A stretch of DNA of 17,156 bases from an uncultured Oscillospiraceae bacterium (GTDB taxonomy: Bacteria; Bacillota; Clostridia; Oscillospirales; Oscillospiraceae), in contig CAAENU010000189.1 of assembly GCA_900757415.1 (NCBI GenBank), positions 1-17,156 of the forward strand, written 5' to 3'. Shown piece after piece: positions 1 through 6,150 of this stretch (within the stretch, counting starts at the first letter, position 1; the number at the start of each line of letters is the position of its first letter). A model generated the notes under the pieces. The model did not search any database. It had not been told where the DNA came from and saw only the letters and a program-made list of their open reading frames with translations. Both the position numbers and the translations under genes were made by a program.

Positions 1-17
1 CCGTCCCAACGGGACGG
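1..17. terminator. Perfect hairpin at the window edge, possible recG terminator
   Basis: The first 17 bases form a perfect 7-bp inverted repeat (CCGTCCC / GGGACGG) around a 3-nt loop. It lies about 75 bases beyond the recG stop codon in the direction of recG transcription. Whether a T-run follows on the minus strand cannot be seen because the window ends here; on the plus strand none follows. It could terminate recG or belong to a neighbouring gene. The rest of 18-91 shows no supportable gene. Confidence 0.35.
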
Positions 18-91
18 CGCCGCTGCTATACTGTTTTGCAGGGGGGCGTCTGTATCGCAGCTTTACCGGGCGGATTGCGGGACACGCGTCC

Positions 92-2146
92 TCAGTTTAA
101 CCCCTCTGCATTTACCTCAAACAGCGTGTCAATACGCGCTTTCAGCTCCCGGTGCTCCGGGGCGGTAAGCTGATCGTCCTGCGCCAGCAGCTGCTCGGCG
201 GCGGATTGGGCCTCGTTCAGCAGGCGCATATCGCAGCTGAGGTCGGCAATTTGCAAGGCGGGCAGGCCGTGCTGCCGCCGGCCGAAGAAGTCGCCGGGTC
301 CGCGCAGCTTCAGGTCCTCTTCAGCGATCTTGAAGCCGTCGTTGGTGGCGGTGAGAGCCTTCAGACGGCGCTTTGTTTCATCGCTGCCGCCCTGAGAGAC
401 CAGAATGCAATAGCTTTTGGCGCTGCCGCGGCCTACGCGGCCACGCAGCTGGTGCAGCTGGCTCAGGCCGAAGCACTCGGCGTTTTCCACCACCATCAGC
501 GTGGCGTTGGGCACATCCACGCCTACCTCCACCACCGTGGTGGACACCAGAATGTCCGCCTGACCCGCGGCAAAGGCCGCCATGACGGCCTCCTTTTCAC
601 GGGGCTTCATGCGGCCGTGAAGGGCGGCGATACGCAGGTCGGGAAAGATCTCTGTTTGCAGCTGGCGGGCATAGGCCGTGACGGCCTTTTGCTCATCCGG
701 CAGATCGTCCCCCTCTCCTACAAGGGGGCAGATAATGAACGTCTGATGTCCCTCGGCGGCCTGCTTGCGGATAAAGGCGTTGAGCCGCAGGCGGTAGTGC
801 TCGTCCACACAGAAGGTGTCTACCTTTTGCCGGCCGGGCGGCAGCTCGTCGATGACGGACACATCCAGATCCCCGTAAATGATGAGAGCCAGCGTGCGGG
901 GAATGGGGGTGGCGGAGAGCACCAGCATATGGGGATTTTCCGCCTTTTGCCCCAGCGCGCTGCGCTGCGCCACACCAAAGCGGTGCTGCTCATCCGTGAC
1001 CACAAGGCCAAGCCTTTGATACTGCACATCCGCTGTCAGCAGGGCGTGGGTGCCGATGCACAGCGTGACGGTTCCATCGGTCAATCCATCCAGAATGGCG
1101 CGGCGCTCCCGGGTGCGGGTAGAGCCGGTCAGCAGCGCGCAGCGGAGACCAAAGCGGGCAAACAGGGGAGCAAGATTTTCATAGTGCTGCCGGGCCAGAA
1201 TCTCCGTGGGCGCCATCAGGGCCGACTGCCAGCCGGATTGGGCGGCAAACCAGATGCAGGCGGCAGCCACCATGGTCTTGCCGCTGCCCACATCTCCCTG
1301 ACACAGACGGCTCATGGGACGACCGGCGGTCATGTCCGATACCGCATCGGCAATGGCCTTTTGCTGCGCGCCGGTCAGGGAGAAGGGGAGGGCGTCATAA
1401 AAAGCGCGGAGCGGCACGGCGCGGCAGTGGGGGCCGGGCACATCCAGCCGCCGGCTGCGCAGCAGATGCAGTCCGCATTTGAGCAAAAACAGCTCCTCGA
1501 AGGCCAGACGGCGGTGGGCCTGCTCCAGCGCTTCGAAGCTGGCGGGGAAATGAATGTTTTCATAGGCATAGTTGATATAGCACAACCTGTGGGCCATGCG
1601 AATGTCATCCGGCAGTACGTCCGGCAGCAGGCGGCAGCACTCGTCCAATCCCTGACGTACCGCCTTTTGCAGCAGCAGCTGGCTGACACCCTTTGTCAGC
1701 GGATAGACCGGCATGATGCGCCCGGTCAGCTGATGCATTCCTTCCGGCTCCATCAGGGGATTGGTCATCTGGCGGCGCAGCAGGTTGCCCTCGACCTTGC
1801 CGCAGAAAACAAAGCTCTGGCCGGCAGAAAGGCTCTGCTGGCGGTAGGCCTGATTGAAAAAGGTGACGTCCAGCACACCGGTGGCGTCCACGGCACGGAC
1901 CTTGACAACCGTGCGTCCCCCGGTGATGCGGCGGCTGGTGGGCGCCGCGGCGATCATGGCGCAGCAGCAGGCGGTTTCCCCCACGGGCAGCTGGGCGATG
2001 GGATAGAGGACGCTGCGGTCCTCATACCGGCGGGGAAAGAAGGATATCAGATCCCGCAGGGTGCGGATGCCCAGCTTTTCCAGTGCTCTGGCACGGGCAT
2101 CGCCAACGCCCTTGATATGCTGCACATCGGTATTGAGATCGGCCAT
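92..2146 (-). CDS. recG: ATP-dependent DNA helicase RecG
   Basis: RecG is a monomeric SF2 double-stranded DNA translocase that remodels stalled replication forks and branch-migrates Holliday junctions. The 684-aa product has the usual family length. An N-terminal helix-hairpin and wedge/OB region (to about residue 250) precedes the helicase core: Walker A GDVGSGKT near residue 285, the DEQH box followed by RFG, the SATPIPRT motif III, and the C-terminal GRVGRG arginine-finger motif. An upstream in-frame ATG at 2233 would add 29 residues, but 2146 is preferred: the protein then begins MADLNTDVQHIKGVG as in the family, an AAAGGGGGCG ribosome binding site precedes it, and the longer form would start upstream of the predicted promoter. 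It diverges from the glycosyltransferase gene. Family identification is very secure. Confidence 0.97.
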   Translation of the reverse strand: MADLNTDVQHIKGVGDARARALEKLGIRTLRDLISFFPRRYEDRSVLYPIAQLPVGETACCCAMIAAAPTSRRITGGRTVVKVRAVDATGVLDVTFFNQAYRQQSLSAGQSFVFCGKVEGNLLRRQMTNPLMEPEGMHQLTGRIMPVYPLTKGVSQLLLQKAVRQGLDECCRLLPDVLPDDIRMAHRLCYINYAYENIHFPASFEALEQAHRRLAFEELFLLKCGLHLLRSRRLDVPGPHCRAVPLRAFYDALPFSLTGAQQKAIADAVSDMTAGRPMSRLCQGDVGSGKTMVAAACIWFAAQSGWQSALMAPTEILARQHYENLAPLFARFGLRCALLTGSTRTRERRAILDGLTDGTVTLCIGTHALLTADVQYQRLGLVVTDEQHRFGVAQRSALGQKAENPHMLVLSATPIPRTLALIIYGDLDVSVIDELPPGRQKVDTFCVDEHYRLRLNAFIRKQAAEGHQTFIICPLVGEGDDLPDEQKAVTAYARQLQTEIFPDLRIAALHGRMKPREKEAVMAAFAAGQADILVSTTVVEVGVDVPNATLMVVENAECFGLSQLHQLRGRVGRGSAKSYCILVSQGGSDETKRRLKALTATNDGFKIAEEDLKLRGPGDFFGRRQHGLPALQIADLSCDMRLLNEAQSAAEQLLAQDDQLTAPEHRELKARIDTLFEVNAEGLN

Positions 2147-2179
2147 GGCGCACGCCCCCTTTACGATCAATATACAACC

Positions 2180-2208
2180 ATTATAGCAGTTTTTTCGGAG
2201 GAATACAA
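2180..2208 (-). promoter_or_regulatory. Sigma-A promoter of recG
   Basis: On the minus strand a TTGTAT -35 (2208-2203) and a perfect TATAAT -10 (2185-2180) are separated by exactly 17 bp. Transcription would start near 2173, leaving a leader of about 27 nt before the recG ATG. It stands back to back with the glycosyltransferase promoter, with only 19 bp between the two -35 boxes, so one bound protein could affect both. Confidence 0.7.
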
Positions 2209-2227
2209 TCGCAAAGCGGGGAATGCG

Positions 2228-2256
2228 TTGCAATCACGGCGGAAATAGGATATAAT
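2228..2256 (+). promoter_or_regulatory. Sigma-A promoter of the GT4 glycosyltransferase gene
   Basis: TTGCAA (2228-2233) and a perfect TATAAT (2251-2256) are separated by exactly 17 bp. The predicted start near 2263 falls inside the first arm of the hairpin described next. Confidence 0.75.
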
Positions 2257-2259
2257 CAT

Positions 2260-2289
2260 GATCCCGGCCCAATGCCGGGATCATCCCGG
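2260..2289 (+). repeat. 5' leader inverted repeats before the glycosyltransferase gene
   Basis: A perfect 9-bp inverted repeat, GATCCCGGC (2260-2268) and GCCGGGATC (2274-2282), encloses a 5-nt loop. The second arm can also pair, as DNA, with an ATCCCGG copy at 2283-2289 (CCGGGAT-C-ATCCCGG), which abuts the AAAGGAG ribosome binding site (2290-2296). It lies at the predicted transcript 5' end. It could be an mRNA-stabilising 5' hairpin or a repressor operator; the sequence alone does not decide. Confidence 0.6.
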
Positions 2290-2303
2290 AAAGGAGCTGC
2301 TTT

Positions 2304-3707
2304 ATGGCAGAAAAACGCAGTATTTGCCTGATCAACGATTCATTCCCGCCGGTGATCGACGGCGTGGCCAACGCAGTGACCAATTATGCCGCCATCATAC
2401 AGCGCACCTATGGCGACGCCACGGTGGTGACACCCTATTATCCCGATGCCGACGATGGCGCCTACCCCTTTTCCGTGCTGCGCTATCCCAGCATCGACAT
2501 GACGAAGCTGGTGGGTTATCGGGCGGGTGTGCCCCTGTCACCGGAGCTGATGGAAAAGGTGGAGGGGCGGCATATCGACCTGATTCACAGCCACTGCCCG
2601 GTGACCTCCACCGTGCTGGCACGGATGCTGCGCCAACGGCTGCATGTGCCGCTGGTGTTTACCTATCATACCAAATTTGACATTGACATCGCCAACGCCA
2701 TTCACAGTAAGCTTTTGCAGGAGGCGTCCATCCGCCTGTTGGTGGAGAATATCGCCGCCTGCGACGAGGTATGGACGGTGAGCCGCGGCGCAGGGGAAAA
2801 TCTTCGCTCGCTGGGGTATGAGGGCGCATACACCGTGATGCCCAACGGCGTGGACTTTCCCGCCGGGCGCGTTGCGGAATCGGCGCGGCAGGCTGTGGGC
2901 GCGGAGCTGGATCTGCCGGAGGACGTGCCGCTGCTGCTGTTTGTGGGGCGGATCATGTGGTACAAGGGACTGCGGATCATTCTGGACGCGCTGAAAAGGC
3001 TGAAGGATGAGGACGTGCCTTTCCGCATGGTATTTGTGGGAAAAGGCACGGACAGCCGGGAGGTTCAGGACTATGCCCGGGAGCTGGGACTGTGCGGCAG
3101 GGTATTTTTCCAGCCGCCCTGCTATGACCGGGAGGTGATCCGGGCATGGTACTGCCGGGCGGATCTGTTTCTGTTTCCCTCCACCTTTGATACCAACGGC
3201 CTTGTGGTACGGGAGGCGGCGGCCTGCGGTCTGGCCAGTGTGCTGGTCGAAGGAAGCTGCGCTGCCGAGGATGTGACCGACGGGCACAACGGCTTTTTGA
3301 TCGAGGAAAATGCCGAATCCATGGCGCAGATGCTGCGCCGGCTGCTGCCGCAGCCGGCCCTGACGCGGCAGGTGGGGGAAAACGCCCAGCGGGAGCTGTA
3401 TCTTTCATGGGAGGACTCCGTGGCCCGCGCCTGCGCGCGCTATGAGGTGGTGCTGGACAATTTCCGCCGGGGTATGTATCCGTCCCATGACAGTCTGGCC
3501 GACGGCTTTTTGCGTGGTACGGCGGAGTCGCTGGACGCCATCAACCGGATCCGCGGCATCCCGCAGCAGCTGCGCGCCGCCATGGATGAGGACGTGCGGC
3601 AATGGCAGGATGAGATACTGGAGGGGCGGCTGAGAGCGCAGGAGAACCGGCAGAAAATGCAGGAACGGCTGGCGCGGCTGCGGCAGCGGATGGATCGGTA
3701 TCTGTAA
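2304..3707 (+). CDS. GT4-family GT-B glycosyltransferase
   Basis: A 467-aa GT-B fold glycosyltransferase of the GT4 type, which transfers a sugar from an NDP-sugar. Relatives act on diacylglycerol or other cell-envelope acceptors; the acceptor here is unknown. Residues 11-25 (NDSFPPVIDGVANAV) form the N-terminal glycine-containing acceptor-side motif, and the FVGR..WYKGL segment opens the donor domain. The donor-site motif, usually E-x7-E, reads D-x7-E (Asp296, Glu304, in FDTNGLVVREA). The last 60 or so residues are rich in Glu, Arg and Gln and look helical. The ATG follows AAAGGAG with 7-nt spacing. No signal peptide or transmembrane segment is obvious, so it is probably cytosolic or peripheral to the membrane. 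A promoter and leader hairpin lie just upstream, and degV follows after 91 bases. Confidence 0.88.
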   Translation: MAEKRSICLINDSFPPVIDGVANAVTNYAAIIQRTYGDATVVTPYYPDADDGAYPFSVLRYPSIDMTKLVGYRAGVPLSPELMEKVEGRHIDLIHSHCPVTSTVLARMLRQRLHVPLVFTYHTKFDIDIANAIHSKLLQEASIRLLVENIAACDEVWTVSRGAGENLRSLGYEGAYTVMPNGVDFPAGRVAESARQAVGAELDLPEDVPLLLFVGRIMWYKGLRIILDALKRLKDEDVPFRMVFVGKGTDSREVQDYARELGLCGRVFFQPPCYDREVIRAWYCRADLFLFPSTFDTNGLVVREAAACGLASVLVEGSCAAEDVTDGHNGFLIEENAESMAQMLRRLLPQPALTRQVGENAQRELYLSWEDSVARACARYEVVLDNFRRGMYPSHDSLADGFLRGTAESLDAINRIRGIPQQLRAAMDEDVRQWQDEILEGRLRAQENRQKMQERLARLRQRMDRYL

Positions 3708-3713
3708 AAAGGC

Positions 3714-3742
3714 TTGCGTCTGGAACGGGAGTATGATACGAT
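3714..3742 (+). promoter_or_regulatory. Probable sigma-A promoter of degV
   Basis: TTGCGT (3714-3719) and TACGAT (3737-3742) are separated by 17 bp. The predicted start near 3749 is followed at once by the inverted repeat ACCCGCC-C-GGCGGGT (3752-3766). No terminator is visible between the glycosyltransferase and degV, so degV may also be reached by read-through. Confidence 0.5.
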
Positions 3743-3751
3743 AAAAACAAT

Positions 3752-3766
3752 ACCCGCCCGGCGGGT
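3752..3766 (+). repeat. GC-rich hairpin in the degV leader
   Basis: Perfect inverted repeat ACCCGCC / GGCGGGT with one central base; as RNA it would fold as a 5-bp stem with a 5-nt loop. It lies within a few bases of the predicted transcription start and about 25 bases before the ribosome binding site. No T-run follows, so it is not a terminator. Confidence 0.5.
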
Positions 3767-3798
3767 GATACTGAACAGAAGAAGGATCATGGAGAAAG

Positions 3799-4647
3799 AT
3801 GAACATTAAAATTTCCGCAGACAGTACCTGTGACCTGTCCCGGGAACTGGTGGAGCGCTATGCCATCGGCATTACGCCGCTGTATATTATCCGGGACGGT
3901 CAGTCGCTGGTGGATGGCGTGGATATTACGCCGGACGAGATCTATGACCATGTGGCCGGTGGTGGCAGCATGTGCTCCACGGCGGCGGTGTCGGTATACG
4001 ATTATGTGACGTTTTTCCGCAAGGAGTTGGAGAGCTGCGACGCGGTGGTGCATTTCCACATCTCCGGCGAGATGTCCGCCTGCTATCAGAATGCCTGCAT
4101 AGCGGCGGCAGAGGTGGGCAATGTGTATCCGGTGGATGCACGCAGCCTGTCTACCGGCATCGGACTGCTGGTGCTGGAGGCGGCGGAGCTGGCCCGGGAG
4201 GGAAAGCTGACGGCGCAGGAGATCCAGCAGCGGATGGAGCAGCGCCGCGAGAAGCTGAATGTCAGCTTTCTGGTGGAGCAGCTGGACTATCTGCGCAAGG
4301 GCGGGCGCTGCTCCAGCGTGGCGGCGCTGGGCGCCAATCTGCTGTCGCTGCGGCCCTGCATTCAGGTGAAGGACGGCAGGATGGGCGTGGGCAAAAAGTA
4401 CCGCGGCCCCTATCTGAAGTGCCTGCTGCAATATGTAAAGGAGCGGCTGGAGGGACGGGACGATATCGATTCCCACCGCATCTTTATCACCGAGTCCGGC
4501 GGCATGACGGCGGAGGAGGTGGCCTGCGTGGAGGAGGCTGTGCGGAGCTATCAGCCCTTTGAAGAGGTGCTGCATACCCGGGCCGGCTGCACGGTATCCA
4601 GCCATTGCGGCCCCCGCACGCTGGGAATTCTGTATTTTACCAAATAA
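3799..4647 (+). CDS. DegV family fatty-acid-binding protein
   Basis: The 282-aa product has the DegV family length and opens with the typical KISADSTCDLS segment. The family binds a fatty acid, and some members (FakB) present it to a fatty-acid kinase for phospholipid synthesis. Visible family features are the N-terminal DSTCDLS, the HISGEMSACYQNA segment matching the usual ISSGLSGTYQ region, LDYLRKGGRCS, and the C-terminal HCGPRTLGILYF. The usual TSQPS segment reads CSTAAVS (about residues 57-63), losing the Gln-Pro pair. The start at 3799 is set by GGAG at 3791-3794; an ATG at 3790 runs quickly into a stop. The gene ends at a perfect terminator. Which lipid it binds cannot be told from sequence. 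Confidence 0.92.
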   Translation: MNIKISADSTCDLSRELVERYAIGITPLYIIRDGQSLVDGVDITPDEIYDHVAGGGSMCSTAAVSVYDYVTFFRKELESCDAVVHFHISGEMSACYQNACIAAAEVGNVYPVDARSLSTGIGLLVLEAAELAREGKLTAQEIQQRMEQRREKLNVSFLVEQLDYLRKGGRCSSVAALGANLLSLRPCIQVKDGRMGVGKKYRGPYLKCLLQYVKERLEGRDDIDSHRIFITESGGMTAEEVACVEEAVRSYQPFEEVLHTRAGCTVSSHCGPRTLGILYFTK

Positions 4648-4679
4648 AGGAAACCAAAGGATCAGTGCGGTTCTTTTCT

Positions 4680-4716
4680 GCGCCCCCTGTCAGAAAAACT
4701 GACAGGGGGCGCTTTT
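4680..4716 (+). terminator. Rho-independent terminator after degV
   Basis: A perfect 14-bp stem (4680-4693 with 4699-4712) encloses an AAAAA loop and is followed by TTTT. It lies 32 bases after the degV stop. The minus-strand side lacks a T-run, so it acts in the plus direction. Confidence 0.93.
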
Positions 4717-4856
4717 ATGCTGCGGAGGGATCGTGAAAAAGGGAAAAACAGCGTGGAGAATGGTAAGAACTGGATATTTTATCGCACACCAGCGCGCTGA
4801 ACCGGTTGAATATATATAAATAATATAAAAGTACACCATGAGATGCGTGGGTGGTC

Positions 4857-4883
4857 AGGCGCTGGCAAACCGGCGCCTTTTTT
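4857..4883 (+). terminator. Terminator-like hairpin before the decayed response-regulator gene
   Basis: AGGCGCTGG (4857-4865) pairs with CCGGCGCCT (4870-4878) through nine base pairs including one G-U, around a CAAA loop, and runs into six Ts (4878-4883), with further T-rich sequence to 4899. It lies between an AT-rich stretch (4806-4830) and the ribosome binding site of the broken gene. It may be a leader attenuator or the end of a short transcript. Nothing else supportable was seen in 4717-4856. Confidence 0.6.
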
Positions 4884-4912
4884 GCGTTTTTTCGCTTTTG
4901 GAGGGGCAAAAC

Positions 4913-5159
4913 GTGAAAGTAAAGCCAAAAATCCTGATTGCGGATGACTCCGTGATGAATCAGCAGATGCTGACAGAAATTCTGAGCGACAGCTATGAGT
5001 CTGTATGCAGACAACGGCTTGCAGACGCTGGAGCTGCTCAACGAGCTGCACCGGATCTTTGATGTCGCCCGGCTGGTGGATCCGCTGACCAGCCTGCTGA
5101 ACCGGAGAAGCTTTGACTGCGCCATGCATCGGCTGCGTGGACGGGTGGCGGTCATTTTT
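4913..5159 (+). pseudogene. Remnant of a response regulator/GGDEF (diguanylate cyclase) gene
   Basis: A GTG start at 4913 follows GGAGGGG (4900-4906) and encodes VKVKPKILIADDSVMNQQML, an unmistakable receiver-domain start with the acidic DD pair. After SDSYE (near 4999) the match continues in another frame as LYADNGLQTLELLNELH, typical of the next receiver helix, which implies loss of about two bases. That frame then jumps to VDPLTSLLNRRSF, the start of a GGDEF domain, so most of the receiver domain, including the phospho-acceptor Asp and switch residues, has been deleted. The similarity stops near 5157, where the lipoprotein gene on the other strand ends. The GGDEF catalytic motif is absent. 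The parent probably made cyclic di-GMP; this copy cannot. Confidence 0.75.
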
Positions 5160-5630
5160 TTATGGATGGCGATCGTACAGGGCGCGGGCCACGGCAATAT
5201 CCGTTGTGCGGTAAGCCTCCTGGTCAAGTCCGGTGCACAGCGCCGGGGGGATATGATGGATGCCATTGATGTAGTGAAAGGCACCGTCGATATAGCCGAC
5301 AAAGTGGTAGACCGTTTTCCACAGACCGCTGTCATCCTGAAGGGTCAGTGTCAGGGCATAGAGACGGTCGTTGACCTTGTCGATTTTCTGAATACGATAG
5401 TCCTGAATGGCGCAGCCAGAGCGAATGTACAGCTGGCGGTGGTCATCCGATGAATAGAATTCGTTGGCCTCAAAATGGCAGTACTGCACGGCCTCGGCCA
5501 TGCCGCCGTCCTGAAAGGCCTGCAGGTATTGCCGGGCGCATTGCTCAACGCGCCGCATATCGCTGCCGCAGCCCGTTATGCTGCACAGCATGATGGCGCA
5601 CAGCAGAAACAGCAGAATTTTCCGCCTCAT
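5160..5630 (-). CDS. Small secreted lipoprotein of unknown function
   Basis: A 156-aa protein. It begins MRRKILLFLL with a hydrophobic core and ends its signal in the lipobox I-T-G-C, so Cys21 is the likely lipidation site and the mature protein would be anchored outside the cytoplasmic membrane. The start at 5630 is preferred over upstream in-frame ATGs because AAAGGAG lies 8 or so bases before it and the signal peptide then starts properly. The mature part (QYLQAFQDGGMAEAV near the start, several Tyr/Phe-rich strands later) has the feel of a small NTF2-like alpha+beta domain, but I cannot name a family. It diverges from spoIIID, so a sporulation link is possible but only inferred from position. 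Confidence 0.8.
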   Translation of the reverse strand: MRRKILLFLLCAIMLCSITGCGSDMRRVEQCARQYLQAFQDGGMAEAVQYCHFEANEFYSSDDHRQLYIRSGCAIQDYRIQKIDKVNDRLYALTLTLQDDSGLWKTVYHFVGYIDGAFHYINGIHHIPPALCTGLDQEAYRTTDIAVARALYDRHP

Positions 5631-5677
5631 AGATACGCTCCTTTCTCTTTTCTCATCGATAGGCTTTCCATCCCTGC

Positions 5678-5705
5678 GCCGCCCCGGTGCGGCGGCTCTA
5701 TTATC
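5678..5705 (-). promoter_or_regulatory. Possible -10 box and leader hairpin of the lipoprotein gene
   Basis: On the minus strand GATAAT (5705-5700) could be a -10 element, though no good -35 is seen. Just downstream, GCCGCC (5696-5691) and GGCGGC (5683-5678) form a perfect 6-bp inverted repeat with a 7-nt loop, which would sit at the transcript 5' end. Confidence 0.35.
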
Positions 5706-5790
5706 CATATGTCGCGGACCGGAAAATGCTGACAGGGCGGAGAAAATTTTGTGAAAAAATCATGCCGGTGGGCCGGGTGATGCCGGAACG

Positions 5791-5819
5791 GTATATTTTG
5801 CGCTGCGGCATCATATACA
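5791..5819 (+). promoter_or_regulatory. Candidate sigma-E promoter of spoIIID
   Basis: GTATATT (5791-5797) closely matches the -35 element of the mother-cell sporulation factor sigma-E, and CATATACA (5812-5819) matches six of eight positions of the -10 consensus CATACAHT, with a 14-bp spacer. No sigma-A promoter is evident. In Bacillus subtilis spoIIID is transcribed by sigma-E. The start would fall near 5826, giving a leader of about 25 nt before the proposed ATT start codon. Confidence 0.6.
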
Positions 5820-5850
5820 TCGGACAGTAACGGCATGGGAGTGGTGCTCT

Positions 5851-6099
5851 ATTCGAGAGAATCTGGAACAGCGGGCCGAGGAGCTGGCCCTTTACCTGAT
5901 AGAGAACAAAACGACGGTACGCGCCGCCGCAAAGAAGTTCGGAATCAGCAAGTCCACCGTGCATAAGGATATCAGTGAACGGCTGCCGCTGTATAACCGC
6001 GGACTGTGGCTGCAGGTAAAGGCGCTGCTGGAAGAGAACAAGGCGCAGCGCCACATCCGGGGCGGCCTGGCCACCCGACGGAAGTATAAGGGCATATAA
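5851..6099 (+). CDS. spoIIID: Sporulation transcription regulator SpoIIID, apparent ATT start
   Basis: SpoIIID is a small DNA-binding protein that adjusts mother-cell gene expression between sigma-E and sigma-K during sporulation. The 82-aa reading frame contains the helix-turn-helix core KTTVRAAAKKFGISKSTVHK, then DISERLPLYN, and the C-terminal RHIRGGLATRRKYK, all diagnostic. The frame is open from 5755, but no ATG, GTG or TTG occurs before the conserved region. ATT at 5851 aligns residue for residue with Met1 of B. subtilis SpoIIID as I recall it (TVR at 22-24 in both), and GGGAG (5837-5841) lies 9 bases before it; CTG at 5863 is the only other candidate. Either ATT is used, or the codon is a mutated or misread ATG. 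The gene ends in its own terminator, whose stem includes the stop codon. Confidence 0.9.
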   Translation: MRENLEQRAEELALYLIENKTTVRAAAKKFGISKSTVHKDISERLPLYNRGLWLQVKALLEENKAQRHIRGGLATRRKYKGI

Positions 6100-6129
6100 A
6101 AAGAGCGGCCGCGGCCGCTCTTTTTATAT
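6094..6129. terminator. Bidirectional terminator between spoIIID and the DUF1846 gene
   Basis: A 36-base perfect palindrome: a GC-rich core (6103-6120) flanked by AAAAA and TTTTT and then ATAT on both sides. It serves the convergent spoIIID (plus) and DUF1846 (minus) genes. The spoIIID stop codon (6097-6099) lies within its left arm. Confidence 0.93.
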
Positions 6130-6150
6130 GCTGCATGCAAAAACAGTCCA

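Noticed and set aside
152..2248. A 698-codon open frame on the plus strand
   Set aside because: It is the antisense shadow of recG, has low-complexity Gly/Gln/His/Ala composition and no domain.
4840..4880. GGCAAACC in the hairpin region suggested a cyclic-di-GMP (GEMM) riboswitch before the GGDEF remnant
   Set aside because: Only this octamer matches; the second conserved element (GACGCAAAGCC) and the rest of the fold are absent, and the octamer is explained by the hairpin loop.
5155..5453. Continuation of the GGDEF-remnant frame past 5160
   Set aside because: The GGDEF similarity ends at about 5157; what follows is the antisense of the lipoprotein gene.
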